The translations under genes were made by a program, and so were the position numbers. Shown piece by piece: positions 1 through 10,761 of a DNA stretch of 64,000 nucleotides. The notes under the pieces are model-generated. The model made no database searches. It saw only the letters and a list, made by a program, of their open reading frames with translations, and was not told the DNA's origin. Origin of the DNA: Phenylobacterium sp. (lineage in GTDB: Bacteria; Pseudomonadota; Alphaproteobacteria; Caulobacterales; Caulobacteraceae); the NCBI GenBank assembly GCA_004799545.1, contig SSMU01000010.1, forward strand, positions 1 to 64,000, written 5' to 3'. The stretch's first letter is position 1. Each line of letters begins with the position of its first letter.

Positions 1-737
1 AGCGCGGCATCGTCTACATCGACGAGGTCGACAAGATCAGCCGCAAGTCGGACAACCCCTCGATCACCCGCGACGTGTCGGGCGAGGGCGTCCAGCAGGC
101 GCTGCTGAAGATCATGGAAGGCACCATCGCCTCCGTGCCGCCGCAGGGCGGGCGCAAGCATCCGCAGCAGGAATTCCTGCAGGTCGACACCACCAACATC
201 CTGTTCATCTGCGGCGGCGCCTTCGCCGGCCTCGAGAAGATCATCTCGGCGCGCGGCCAGGGCACCTCGATCGGCTTCGGCGCCAAGGTGACCGATCCGG
301 ACGAACGGCGCACCGGCGAGATCCTGCGCCAGGTGGAGCCTGACGACCTGCTGCGTTTCGGCCTGATCCCGGAGTTCATCGGCCGCCTGCCGGTGATCGC
401 CACCCTGGAAGACCTCGACGAGCCGGCGCTGGTGAAGATCCTCACCGAGCCGAAGAACGCCTTCGTGAAGCAGTACGCCCGGCTGTTCGACATGGAGAAC
501 GTCGGCCTGACCTTCACCGAGGACGCCCTGCACGGCGTGGCCCGCAAGGCCATCGCCCGCAAGACCGGCGCGCGGGGCCTGCGCTCGATCCTCGAAGGCA
601 TCCTGCTCGATACGATGTACGAGCTGCCGACCTACGACGGTGTCGAAGAGGTGGTGGTCAACGCCGAGGTGGTCGAAGGCCGCTCGCAGCCGCTCTTGAT
701 CTACGCCGAGCGCCGCGACAAGGGCGGCGCGGCCTAG
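1..737 (+). CDS. clpX: ATP-dependent Clp protease ATP-binding subunit ClpX, C-terminal part
   Basis: Partial gene: the reading frame is already open at base 3 and 244 codons are visible to the TAG at 735-737. ClpX is the AAA+ unfoldase that feeds substrates to the ClpP peptidase in the cytoplasm. The visible part starts just before Walker B (VYIDEVDKI) and continues with the pore-loop and sensor regions ([15 protein letters not shown], then [12 protein letters not shown]) and the small C-terminal AAA subdomain ([19 protein letters not shown]), which is diagnostic for ClpX. The zinc-binding N domain and Walker A lie outside the window. A perfect-stem terminator follows. In related alphaproteobacteria lon usually comes next; here about 13 kb of other genes intervene. 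Confidence 0.97.
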   Translation, partial: RGIVYIDEVDKISRKSDNPSITRDVSGEGVQQALLKIMEGTIASVPPQGGRKHPQQEFLQVDTTNILFICGGAFAGLEKIISARGQGTSIGFGAKVTDPDERRTGEILRQVEPDDLLRFGLIPEFIGRLPVIATLEDLDEPALVKILTEPKNAFVKQYARLFDMENVGLTFTEDALHGVARKAIARKTGARGLRSILEGILLDTMYELPTYDGVEEVVVNAEVVEGRSQPLLIYAERRDKGGAA

Positions 738-765
738 GGCCCGCCCTAGCCCAGAACGATATGAG

Positions 766-796
766 GACCCCGCGGGTGACCGCGGGGTCTTTTTTT
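766..796 (+). terminator. Rho-independent terminator after clpX
   Basis: A perfect 9-bp stem (GACCCCGCG at 766-774 with CGCGGGGTC at 781-789) with a 6-nt loop is followed directly by seven T residues (790-796). It lies 29 nt after the clpX stop codon and separates clpX from the RTX gene at 887. Confidence 0.93.
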
Positions 797-886
797 GCGT
801 CGCACGAATGTCGCCAGGCCGACGTGGCGGTTCCGCGGCACACCGTCTAGGTTAGCCGGCGAACCGCGTTCTCTGGGGGAAGCGCC

Positions 887-3178
887 ATGCCGACCATCAC
901 CGTCACCAACACGGCCGATTCCGGCGCAGGGTCGCTGCGCGACGCGATCACCAATTCGGCCAGCGGCGACACCATCGTCTTCAGCGCCAGCCTGGGAGCG
1001 AACGCCACCATCACGCTGGCCAGCGACCTGCCACAGATCACCCATGCCCTGACCATCGACGGCTCGGCGGACGCCGGCCTGACGATCGACGGGGCCAGCC
1101 TCTACCGGGTGTTCTGGGCCGAGAGCGGCGCCATCACCATCGAGAACCTCAACATCGCCCACGGCCTGGCGCAGGGCGGCGCCGGCGGCCAGGCGGCCGG
1201 CGGCGGCGGCGGCGGGGGCGGCGGCGGCTTCGGCGGCGGGGTGTTCATCGACTCGGGCGCCAACGTCACCCTGCGCAACGTCGGCTTCAGCAACGACCAC
1301 GCCACCGGCGGGGCCGGTGCACAGTTCAACGGCGGCGGGTCGCAAGGGGCCGGCGGTGGCGGCATGGATGCCGCTGGCGCGAACACCAGCGGCGGCGGCG
1401 CCCGCGCCGGCGACGGCGGTGGTCCCACCGGCGGGACCGGCGGCGCGGCGGGCGGCCCGAACGACGGCGGGGCCGGCGGTGACTTCAGCGGCGGCGGCGG
1501 CGGCGGCGCCTTCGGCGGCGGACCCTCGGGCGGCGGCGGGGCCGGCGGCTTCGGCGGCGGCGGCGGCGGGGCTGGCATCAGCTTTGTCACGAGCGGCTCG
1601 GGCGGGGCGGGCGGTTTCGGCGGCGGCGGCGGGGGCGGCGCCAGCACCGGCGGCGCCGACGGCCAGGGCGGCTTCGGCGGCGGCGACGCCTCCAACCTTG
1701 GCACCGGCGGCGGCAGCCTCGGCGGCGGCGGCGCGGGCCTGGGCGGGGCGGTGTTCGTCCGCCAGGGCGGGACCCTGACCTTGCAGGACGACAGCTTCGC
1801 CGGGACCAACGGGGTGACCGGCGGCGCGGGCGGCAACGGCCATAACGGCTCGGCCGAGGGCGCGGGCCTGTTCCTGATGGGCGGCGGCGCGCTCGCCTAT
1901 GACGTGGGCTCCGGCAAGACCATGACCCTGGGCGCAGGCTTCGAGGGCGACGCCAACATCCAGCTCACCAAGACCGGCGCCGGGGCGCTGGTCGTGGGCG
2001 CGGCCAGCGACTTCAGTTCCCTGACCGTCTCCGGGGGGGCGCTGGAGGTCGACGCCAACCTCTCCGGCGCGACGACCGCGGTGCAGAACACCGCGACGCT
2101 GATGGGGACCGGCACGGTGGGCGCGGTCTCGGTGCAACTGGGCGGCGCGCTGTCGCCCGGCGACAGCCCGGGGACCCTGCACACCGGCAACCTGACCCTC
2201 GTCACCGGCGCGACGCTCAACGAGGAGGTGAACGGCAGCGGGGCGGGCCAGTTTGACCAGGTGGCGGTGACCGGCGGGGTCGTGCTCGGCGGATCGACCC
2301 TTTCCCTCTCGGCGGGCAGCTTCTCCGGCGCGGTCGGCCAGAGCTTCACGATCATCAACAATGACGGCGTCGACGCCGTCACCGGGACGTTCAGCGGCCT
2401 GGCGCAGGGCGCGACGATCAGCGCCGGCGCCTACGCCTTCACCATCAGCTACCACGGCGGCGACGGCAACGACGTGACCCTGACCGTGTCCTCGGCCCCG
2501 GCCGCGCCTGGCGCCGTCGGCCTCGCGGTCGGCGCCGCCGTCACGGGCGGTCCGACCGACGACAACATCATCGGCCAGGGGCAGAACCTCATCGACGGCG
2601 GCGCCGGCAACGACGAGATCATCGCCCAGGGCGGCAACAACACGCTCTCCGGCGGGGCTGGCGACGACTTCATCAACGGCTCGCCAGGCTTCGACGCGAT
2701 CAACGGCAACCTGGGAAACGACATCATCGACGGCGGCTCGGGCGGCAACGACTGGCTGCTGGGCGGGCAGGGCGACGACAGCATCGTCGCCCACTCCGGC
2801 GACAACCTGCTGCACGGCAACCTCGGCAACGACACCCTGCAGGGCGGGACCGGCCACGACACGATGCACGGCGGCCAGGGCGACGACGTGATCCGCGGCG
2901 GCTCCGGCAATGACTGGATCTCCGGCGACCTGGGCAACGACACCCTGACCGGCGCGGGTGGCAACGACACCTTCCACACCGGCCTAGGCATGGGCCACGA
3001 CGTGGTCACCGACTTCTCGGCGGCGCAGGGCGACAAGGTGCAGGTGGACGTCGGGGTGAGCTGGACGGTGAGCCAGTCGGGGGCGAACACTCTCGTCACC
3101 CTCTCCGACGGGACCTCGATGACGCTGGACAACGTCACCGCCGCCAGCCTGCCGAGCGGCTGGATCTTCGCCCTCTAG
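887..3178 (+). CDS. RTX calcium-binding secreted protein with beta-helix head and Gly-rich linker (paralog 1)
   Basis: A 763-residue protein without a Sec signal peptide, as expected for type I secretion. Four modules are visible: residues 1-95 resemble CSLREA/parallel beta-helix repeats (TADSGAGSLRDAI, LTIDGS); about 96-285 is extremely Gly-rich; about 330-540 resembles autotransporter passenger repeats (GLFLMGGGALAYDVGSG, SGGALEVDA, then LSPGDSPGTL); about 565-705 holds RTX nonapeptides of the GGxGxDxx type (GGAGNDEII, GGQGDDVIR) that bind Ca2+ once outside the cell. The C-terminus (TDFSAAQGDKV, then SGWIFAL) fits the uncleaved RTX secretion signal. No type I ABC/MFP/TolC genes lie next to it. 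The start is set by GGGGGAAG upstream of ATG 887. Probably a surface or matrix protein; the ligand is unknown. Confidence 0.85.
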   Translation: MPTITVTNTADSGAGSLRDAITNSASGDTIVFSASLGANATITLASDLPQITHALTIDGSADAGLTIDGASLYRVFWAESGAITIENLNIAHGLAQGGAGGQAAGGGGGGGGGGFGGGVFIDSGANVTLRNVGFSNDHATGGAGAQFNGGGSQGAGGGGMDAAGANTSGGGARAGDGGGPTGGTGGAAGGPNDGGAGGDFSGGGGGGAFGGGPSGGGGAGGFGGGGGGAGISFVTSGSGGAGGFGGGGGGGASTGGADGQGGFGGGDASNLGTGGGSLGGGGAGLGGAVFVRQGGTLTLQDDSFAGTNGVTGGAGGNGHNGSAEGAGLFLMGGGALAYDVGSGKTMTLGAGFEGDANIQLTKTGAGALVVGAASDFSSLTVSGGALEVDANLSGATTAVQNTATLMGTGTVGAVSVQLGGALSPGDSPGTLHTGNLTLVTGATLNEEVNGSGAGQFDQVAVTGGVVLGGSTLSLSAGSFSGAVGQSFTIINNDGVDAVTGTFSGLAQGATISAGAYAFTISYHGGDGNDVTLTVSSAPAAPGAVGLAVGAAVTGGPTDDNIIGQGQNLIDGGAGNDEIIAQGGNNTLSGGAGDDFINGSPGFDAINGNLGNDIIDGGSGGNDWLLGGQGDDSIVAHSGDNLLHGNLGNDTLQGGTGHDTMHGGQGDDVIRGGSGNDWISGDLGNDTLTGAGGNDTFHTGLGMGHDVVTDFSAAQGDKVQVDVGVSWTVSQSGANTLVTLSDGTSMTLDNVTAASLPSGWIFAL

Positions 3179-3216
3179 CTGGGGCCGCGTAGGCCTGGCC
3201 ACAAGCTGAAAATCCA

Positions 3217-3245
3217 AGCCCCGCAGGCGGCTGCGGGGCTTTTTT
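3217..3245 (+). terminator. Rho-independent terminator after RTX paralog 1
   Basis: A perfect 10-bp stem (AGCCCCGCAG at 3217-3226 with CTGCGGGGCT at 3231-3240), a GCGG loop, and a T run from 3240 to 3245. It sits between the convergent ends of the RTX gene and the AraC-type gene. Only the + strand reading has the T run. Confidence 0.92.
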
Positions 3246-3254
3246 CATGCGCCG

Positions 3255-4232
3255 CTACTCGGCCACCAGACGCTGGCGGGAGAACCGGCGAGGCGGGGCT
3301 CCGTAATGCTCGGAGAAGGCCGCGACGAAATTTGAGACGTGGCCATAGCCCACCTGCCAGGCGATGGCCTTGAGCGGCATCCCGCCCTGCTCCAGCAGCC
3401 GCCGGCCCTCGACCAGGCGCTCGCGGCGCAGCAGCTGGGCAGGGCTTGCGCCATGGATCGCCTCGAAGGCCCGCAGGAACCGGCGAAGGCCGATCTCCGC
3501 GGCCTCGGCCAGGGACGCGGCGGAGGGCGTGTCGCGCAGGTCGGCCAGCAGCCGTTCGGCGGCGGCCCGCACGGCGAGCTCCTCGCGCGGCGAGAGCGGC
3601 GGCGCCTCGGCCGCCTCCGCGACCTCCGGAACCTCGGCGAGCTCGCCCTCGACCATCTCCGTAAGCAGCCGGATGGCGACGGCTTCGCGGTGCAGCCGTT
3701 GCAGGGCGCCGGCCTCGCCGGGCTCGCCCAGGCCGTCGATGAGGCCGCGGGTGGCGGCGCTCAGGAACCGCTCCTTGACCACCGTCTCGCGGCCGTTGCT
3801 CTCGATCAGGGCCGCGAGCGGCTCGGGGATTCGGCGGTCGAGCAGCTCGATCATCAGCGACGGTACGAGCGCCACGCTGAAGAAGCGGAAGGTCTGGGGC
3901 GCGGGCCTGCGAAACACCGAACGCCGTTCCTTGGCGGTGAACAGGATGGCGCGACCGGGCTCCAGCTCCAGCTCCGGCCAGTCCAGCATCTGCAACCGGC
4001 CGCGGCCGCAGATCGGGACATAGACGCTGATCAGCGCCGGGCCGGCGTCGGCGCCGACCACGGGCTGCTCGAAGGGCTGGTGGATGTCGAACCGGCCGAG
4101 ATGCATGTGGAAGCCGGGGCCGAACGCCATGCGCTCGAAGCGGCCGCGCCAGCCGTCGCCGGACAGTTCGGTCACGCCCTCCGGCGCGATGGCCGCCCGG
4201 GCTTCGCCGATCCGCCAGTCGGGAGGCCCCAT
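3255..4232 (-). CDS. AraC family transcriptional regulator
   Basis: A 325-residue regulator. The C-terminal ~100 residues form a double helix-turn-helix of the AraC/XylS type: SLAEAAEIGLRRFLRAFEAI for the first HTH, then LKAIAWQVGYGHVSNFVAAFSEHY for the second, the most conserved signature (A..vGY.h.s.F..aF...yG..P..fR). The N-terminal ~200 residues look like a cupin-type sensing domain (PICGRGRLQML, ELEPGRAILFTA). A TTG at 4247 would extend it by five residues; ATG 4232 is preferred, preceded by GGGG at suitable distance. It is divergent from RTX paralog 2 and convergent with paralog 1, so it may control the RTX genes; that is inference from position. Effector unknown. Confidence 0.88.
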   Translation of the reverse strand: MGPPDWRIGEARAAIAPEGVTELSGDGWRGRFERMAFGPGFHMHLGRFDIHQPFEQPVVGADAGPALISVYVPICGRGRLQMLDWPELELEPGRAILFTAKERRSVFRRPAPQTFRFFSVALVPSLMIELLDRRIPEPLAALIESNGRETVVKERFLSAATRGLIDGLGEPGEAGALQRLHREAVAIRLLTEMVEGELAEVPEVAEAAEAPPLSPREELAVRAAAERLLADLRDTPSAASLAEAAEIGLRRFLRAFEAIHGASPAQLLRRERLVEGRRLLEQGGMPLKAIAWQVGYGHVSNFVAAFSEHYGAPPRRFSRQRLVAE

Positions 4233-4308
4233 GCCGCTACGCCCCAAAATTCAACCCTGGGGCAGTTTCCCATAACTATCTGCAACTTCCAATAACGCGG
4301 TTCCGTGG

Positions 4309-4366
4309 CGGACGGTCGCAAGCCCTTGGTACTTGAAGGGTCCCAGACCGAGCGCGGGACCGTCCG
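4309..4366 (+). promoter_or_regulatory. Inverted repeat in the leader of RTX paralog 2
   Basis: CGGACGGTC (4309-4317) and GACCGTCCG (4358-4366) are perfect 9-bp inverted repeats enclosing 40 nt; the second arm touches the ATG at 4367. It lies in the 134-bp divergent region between the AraC-type gene and the RTX gene. It could be an operator, or an mRNA stem that occludes the weak ribosome-binding site (GCGGGA). Paralog 1 has a much better site (GGGGGAAG), so the two copies may be translated differently. Confidence 0.4.
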
Positions 4367-6661
<2,295 letters not shown>

Positions 6662-6674
6662 GGGCCCCATCGCC

Positions 6675-8447
6675 ATGCCAACCTTCTCATCGCCGGTCAC
6701 CTACGCCGTCGGAGCCGCTCCGACCTCGATCGCCGTCGGTCATTTCAATCAGGACGGCCTGCCCGACCTCGCGGTCGCGAGCAACACCTCGGTGAAGGTC
6801 TCGATCCTGCTCAGCACCGCAGGCGGCGCCTTCATCGCCGGAACCGACGTCCCGCTCACCGACGCCAGCGGGGGCGCCATCCCGAACATCGGGGACCAGC
6901 TCACCGTCGCAGACCTCAACGCCGACGGCCACGACGACCTGGTGGTCTCTGAGCTCTTCATCCTCCAGACCGCCCTGGGCGACGGAGCCGGACATTTCGC
7001 GGCGCCGATCACGGCGTCCCCCTTCTTTCCCAATTTCGCCGTGGTCGGCGACGTCAACGGCGATGGTCGGACCGACATCTTGACGTCTGACAACGGCACG
7101 GACCGGCTGGAGTTCTACTTCCAGGCCTCGGACGGAAGCTTCTCGGTTTCGAATGCCGTCCAGGTGGGACACGGGCCCGGGCCGCTCGCCGAGGGAGACT
7201 TCAACGGGGACGGCAAGCCTGACCTGGTCGTCGGTATCTTGGACGACCAGACCGTCCAGGTCGCGCTGAGGGGCAATGGGGCGGGCCAATTCACCTTGGC
7301 CAGCACGACCGCCCTCGGCGGCGCGCCAAACGCCTTGGCGATTGCGGACCTGAATGGCGACGGAAGGCTGGACCTCGTCGTCACCGAATCGGATGTGAAC
7401 AAGGTCGGCGTGCTGCTGGGCGACGGAACCGGCCACTTCACGCTCGCCGCTCAGTATCTGGTCGGCCACGACCCGGAGGACGTGAAGCTCGCCGACGTCG
7501 ATGGCGACGGACGCACCGACATCCTCACCGCCAACACGGCAGATGGGACGGTTTCCGTCCTGCTGGGCGACGGGACGGGTGCATTCGGCGCGGCGCAGAC
7601 CGTCGCGGTGGGGACAGGCCCGACGCAGATGGTGGTGGCGGACCTCGATGGCGACGGTCGACCGGACCTCGCAGTCGCGCTGGCCGGCGCCGACGAGGTC
7701 GCGGTGCTGTTCAACAGGACCGCGGCCCCGGGCTCCGGACCTCCGGGCGCGGGCGCCGCGCCCACGGCGGGCGCCGACGGCGTCCTGCAGGTGGGGACGG
7801 GTGCTTCGTTCACCGCCGGCCCCGGAGACGATGTGATCACCGGCTTTGGCCACGACACCATCGAAGCGGGCCCGGGCAACGACGAGATCATCGCCCAGGG
7901 CGGCAACAACCTCCTCTATGGCGGGGCCGGGAACGACTTCATCAACGGCTCGTCGGGGTTCGACGCCATCAACGGCAACCAGGGCAACGACATCATCGAC
8001 GGCGGCGGCGGCGGCAACGACTGGCTCTTGGGCGGGCAGGGCGACGACGTGATCACCGCCCGCGCCGGCGACAACCTGCTGCACGGCAACCTGGGCAACG
8101 ACACCCTGCAGGGCGGCACGGGCCACGACACCCTGCACGGCGGCCAGGGGGACGATGTGATCGTCGGCGGATCCGGGAACAGCTGGATCTCCGGCGACAT
8201 GGGCAACGACACGCTCACCGGCGGCCAGGGGGCGGACACCTTCCACACCGGCTTCGGCCAGGGCCATGACCTGGTGACCGACTTCTCGGCCGCCCAGGGC
8301 GACCGGGTGCAGGTGGACGCCGGCGAGAGCTGGACGGTGAGCCAGTCGGGGGCCAACACCCTCGTCACCCTCTCCGACGGGACCTCGATGATCCTGCAGA
8401 ACGTCAACGCCGCCAGCCTGCCCAGCGGCTGGATCTTCGCGCTCTAG
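6675..8447 (+). CDS. FG-GAP/VCBS-repeat protein with RTX C-terminus
   Basis: A 590-residue protein. Residues ~15-345 contain seven FG-GAP type units, each with a Ca2+-binding DxNxDGxxD motif (FNQDGLPDL, LNADGHDDL, VNGDGRTDI, FNGDGKPDL, LNGDGRLDL, VDGDGRTDI, LDGDGRPDL). Seven units fit a seven-bladed integrin-like beta-propeller. Residues ~380-530 are RTX nonapeptides nearly identical to those of the two preceding RTX genes, with the same tail (TDFSAAQGDRV, SGWIFAL). So one RTX/secretion module is joined to a different ligand-binding head. It probably forms an operon with the RTX gene 13 bp upstream. Likely exported by a type I system encoded elsewhere; ligand unknown. Confidence 0.85.
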   Translation: MPTFSSPVTYAVGAAPTSIAVGHFNQDGLPDLAVASNTSVKVSILLSTAGGAFIAGTDVPLTDASGGAIPNIGDQLTVADLNADGHDDLVVSELFILQTALGDGAGHFAAPITASPFFPNFAVVGDVNGDGRTDILTSDNGTDRLEFYFQASDGSFSVSNAVQVGHGPGPLAEGDFNGDGKPDLVVGILDDQTVQVALRGNGAGQFTLASTTALGGAPNALAIADLNGDGRLDLVVTESDVNKVGVLLGDGTGHFTLAAQYLVGHDPEDVKLADVDGDGRTDILTANTADGTVSVLLGDGTGAFGAAQTVAVGTGPTQMVVADLDGDGRPDLAVALAGADEVAVLFNRTAAPGSGPPGAGAAPTAGADGVLQVGTGASFTAGPGDDVITGFGHDTIEAGPGNDEIIAQGGNNLLYGGAGNDFINGSSGFDAINGNQGNDIIDGGGGGNDWLLGGQGDDVITARAGDNLLHGNLGNDTLQGGTGHDTLHGGQGDDVIVGGSGNSWISGDMGNDTLTGGQGADTFHTGFGQGHDLVTDFSAAQGDRVQVDAGESWTVSQSGANTLVTLSDGTSMILQNVNAASLPSGWIFAL

Positions 8448-8527
8448 CCGGGCCGCGACGGCTTCCGTTTTCCGCCGGCCGTGCTTTGCTGCCGCCGGGG
8501 TCGCATCGCCCCGGGGAACGCCGCCCG

Positions 8528-9943
8528 ATGGTCCATCTCCACGATCCCTGCGCCCGCGGCGCTATCAGAGCGGCGCGCGGCATCGTGGCGGAGGCCGCGA
8601 CAGGCGGCGACTGGCGGGTGCTGGCCGGGACGGTGCTGGGCTCGAGCCTGGCGTTCATCGATAGCTCCGCCGTCAACCTGACCGTGCCGGTGATCCAGCA
8701 GAAGCTGGGCGGCGATTTCGCGGCGGCCCAGTGGATCGTCAACGCCTACGCCCTGATGCTGGGCGCCCTGGTGCTGGCGGGCGGGGCGGCGGCCGACCGC
8801 TATGGCCGCAAGCGGGTGTTCCTGGTGGGGGTGGCCCTGTTCGCGGTGGCTTCGGCCGGCTGCGGCCTGTCGCCGAACCTGCCGGTGCTGATCGCCGCCC
8901 GCGCCCTGCAGGGGATGGCGGCGGCCGTGCTGACGCCGGCCAGCCTGGCGCTGCTGGGCGCGAGCTTCGACGAGAAGGGCCGCGGCCAGGCGGTGGGAAT
9001 CTGGGCTGGGGCCAGCGGGCTGATGAGCGCCATCGGTCCGGTGCTGGGCGGCTGGCTGGTGCAGGCGGTCTCCTGGCGAGCGGTGTTCGCCATCAACCTG
9101 CCGCTGGCGGCGCTGGCCGTCTGGCTGGTGGCGGTGGGCGCCAAGGAAAGCCGCGGCAGCCGCTCCGGGGCGGTGGACTGGCCGGGCGCCCTGGCCGCGA
9201 CCGGCGGCCTCGGCCTGATCACCTGGGCGCTGACCGATGCGCCGAAGCGCGGGCCGGACGCCGTCATCCTCGGCGCGGCGGCGCTAGGGGTGGTGTTGCT
9301 GGCGGGCTTCCTGTGGATCGAGGCGCATGCCGAGAATCCGATGATGCCGCTGGGCCTCTTCAAGTCGGTGAAGTTCGCGGGCCTGAACGGCCTGACGCTC
9401 TTGCTCTACGCGGCGTTCGGGGGCGCGCTGTTTATCCTGCCGTTCCAGCTGATCCGGGTGCACCACTATCCGACCGGGGCGGCGGGGGCGGCCCTGCTGC
9501 CGCTGTCGGTGGGCCTGGCCGTGCTGTCGCCGGTCAGCGGGCGGCTGGCCGAGCGGATCGGGGCGCGGGTCATGCTGCTGGTTGGCGGCCTGCTGGTGGC
9601 GGCAGGCTTCGGCCTGCTGGGTTGGCGCGCCGCCGATGCGGTCTATTGGACCGGTGTCTTCCCCGGGCTGACGCTGGTGGCGCTGGGCATGGGGACCGCC
9701 GTGGCGCCGCTGACCAACGCCGTGCTGGGGGCGGTGCCGCCGGCGCGGGAAGGCGCCGCCTCGGGGATCAACAACGCCGTGGCCCGGGTGGCGGGCCTGC
9801 TGGCCGTCGCCCTGGCCGGCTTCGTGCTGGGCGGCACGGACCCGCAGTCGATCGCCGGCGGCTATGTGGCGGCGATGCTGGCGGCGGCGGTGGGCGCGGC
9901 GGCGGCCGGGGCGATCGGCTTCCTGACCGCGGGCCGGACCTGA
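8528..9943 (+). CDS. MFS transporter, DHA2 / EmrB-QacA type drug:H+ antiporter
   Basis: A 471-residue polytopic inner-membrane protein, long enough for the 14 helices of the DHA2 branch. Motif A is clear (GGAAADRYGRKRVFLVG), as is the first-helix region of DHA2 proteins (FIDSSAVNLTVPVIQQKLG) and motif C-like sequence (GPVLGGWLV). Members export drugs, biocides or other amphiphiles by proton antiport; the substrate here is not inferable. ATG 8528 follows GGGGAA by ten bases; an in-frame ATG at 8486 would add 14 residues of unlikely sequence. No regulator or membrane-fusion partner is adjacent. It is separated by 80 bp from the RTX gene upstream and from the SDR gene downstream. Confidence 0.88.
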   Translation: MVHLHDPCARGAIRAARGIVAEAATGGDWRVLAGTVLGSSLAFIDSSAVNLTVPVIQQKLGGDFAAAQWIVNAYALMLGALVLAGGAAADRYGRKRVFLVGVALFAVASAGCGLSPNLPVLIAARALQGMAAAVLTPASLALLGASFDEKGRGQAVGIWAGASGLMSAIGPVLGGWLVQAVSWRAVFAINLPLAALAVWLVAVGAKESRGSRSGAVDWPGALAATGGLGLITWALTDAPKRGPDAVILGAAALGVVLLAGFLWIEAHAENPMMPLGLFKSVKFAGLNGLTLLLYAAFGGALFILPFQLIRVHHYPTGAAGAALLPLSVGLAVLSPVSGRLAERIGARVMLLVGGLLVAAGFGLLGWRAADAVYWTGVFPGLTLVALGMGTAVAPLTNAVLGAVPPAREGAASGINNAVARVAGLLAVALAGFVLGGTDPQSIAGGYVAAMLAAAVGAAAAGAIGFLTAGRT

Positions 9944-10023
9944 GCTATCTGCAAGCGCGGCCTTGTCTGCGCCGCCCGGGCGCCGATCTACTCTGACAAG
10001 GGCCGCCATTGGGGAGATTGGAC

Positions 10024-10761
10024 ATGCCTGGACCTCGGGCGGACAAGGCCGTTCTGGTGGTTGGGGCGGGCGACGCCCTGGGCGGGGCGATCGCGCGGCG
10101 GTTCGCCCGCGAAGGCTATGCGGCGGTCATCGTGCGCCGCCATGCCGAGGAGCTGGAGCCGCTGGCGGCGGCGATCCGCGAGGCGGGCGGCGAGGCCCAC
10201 CCGTTCGGGGTCGACGCCCGGCAGGAAGACCAGATGATCGCCCTGTTCGACCGCATCGAGGCCGAGATCGCGCCGCTGGAGGTCTGCGTGTTCAACATCG
10301 GGGCGAACGTTCGCTTCCCCGTAGCCGAGACCACCTCGCGGGTGTTCCTCAAGGTCTGGGAGATGGCCTGTTTCGCGGGCTTCCTCACCGGCCGGGAGGC
10401 GGCCCGGCGGATGACCCCGCGGGGCCACGGCACGATCCTGTTCACCGGCGCCACGGCCAGCGTGCGCGGCCGCGAGGGCTTCGCGGCCTTCGCCTCGGCC
10501 AAGCACGGCCTGCGGGCGGTGGCCCAGAGCATGGCCCGCGAGCTGGGGCCGAAGGGCGTCCACGTGGCCCACACCATCATCGACGGGGCCATCGACACCC
10601 AGTGGATCGCCGAGAACTTCCCCGAGCGCTACGCCCTGAAGGCCGAAGGCGGCATCCTCAACCCCGAGCATATCGCCGAGGCCTATTGGGCCCTGCACGC
10701 CCAGCCGCGCGACGCCTGGACCCACGAGCTCGACCTTCGGCCCTGGATGGAGGCCTGGTGA
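10024..10761 (+). CDS. SDR family oxidoreductase-like protein lacking the catalytic Tyr
   Basis: A 245-residue Rossmann protein of the short-chain dehydrogenase family. The nucleotide-binding glycine motif is present near the N-terminus (VVGAGDALGGAIA) and FNIGANV stands in place of the NNAG motif. The usual YxxxK active-site pair reads F156-A-S-A-K160 (FASAKHGLR), so the catalytic Tyr is replaced by Phe. Either it is a non-canonical SDR or a binding protein. ATG 10024 is preceded by GGGGAG at good spacing; a TTG at 10009 is less likely. The stop overlaps the start of the next gene (TGATG at 10759-10763), so it is translationally coupled to the isomerase. Confidence 0.85.
   Translation: MPGPRADKAVLVVGAGDALGGAIARRFAREGYAAVIVRRHAEELEPLAAAIREAGGEAHPFGVDARQEDQMIALFDRIEAEIAPLEVCVFNIGANVRFPVAETTSRVFLKVWEMACFAGFLTGREAARRMTPRGHGTILFTGATASVRGREGFAAFASAKHGLRAVAQSMARELGPKGVHVAHTIIDGAIDTQWIAENFPERYALKAEGGILNPEHIAEAYWALHAQPRDAWTHELDLRPWMEAW

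Noticed and set aside
746..2977. A 743-codon open frame opposite the first RTX gene, and similar long frames opposite other genes (for example 36483-39521).
   Set aside because: In GC-rich genes the opposite strand is often open. These frames are low-complexity (Ala, Gly, Val, Pro, Arg), have no domain match that I recognise, and cover genes with clear function.
8482..8517. A hairpin (CCGGGG/CCCCGG) just upstream of the MFS gene as an attenuator.
   Set aside because: Only six base pairs, no T run, and such GC pairs are common in this sequence.
9963..10760. An upstream extension of the frame of the isomerase gene at 10761.
   Set aside because: It overlaps the whole SDR gene and has arginine/glycine-rich sequence without homology features; the ATG at 10761 gives the family's normal N-terminus.
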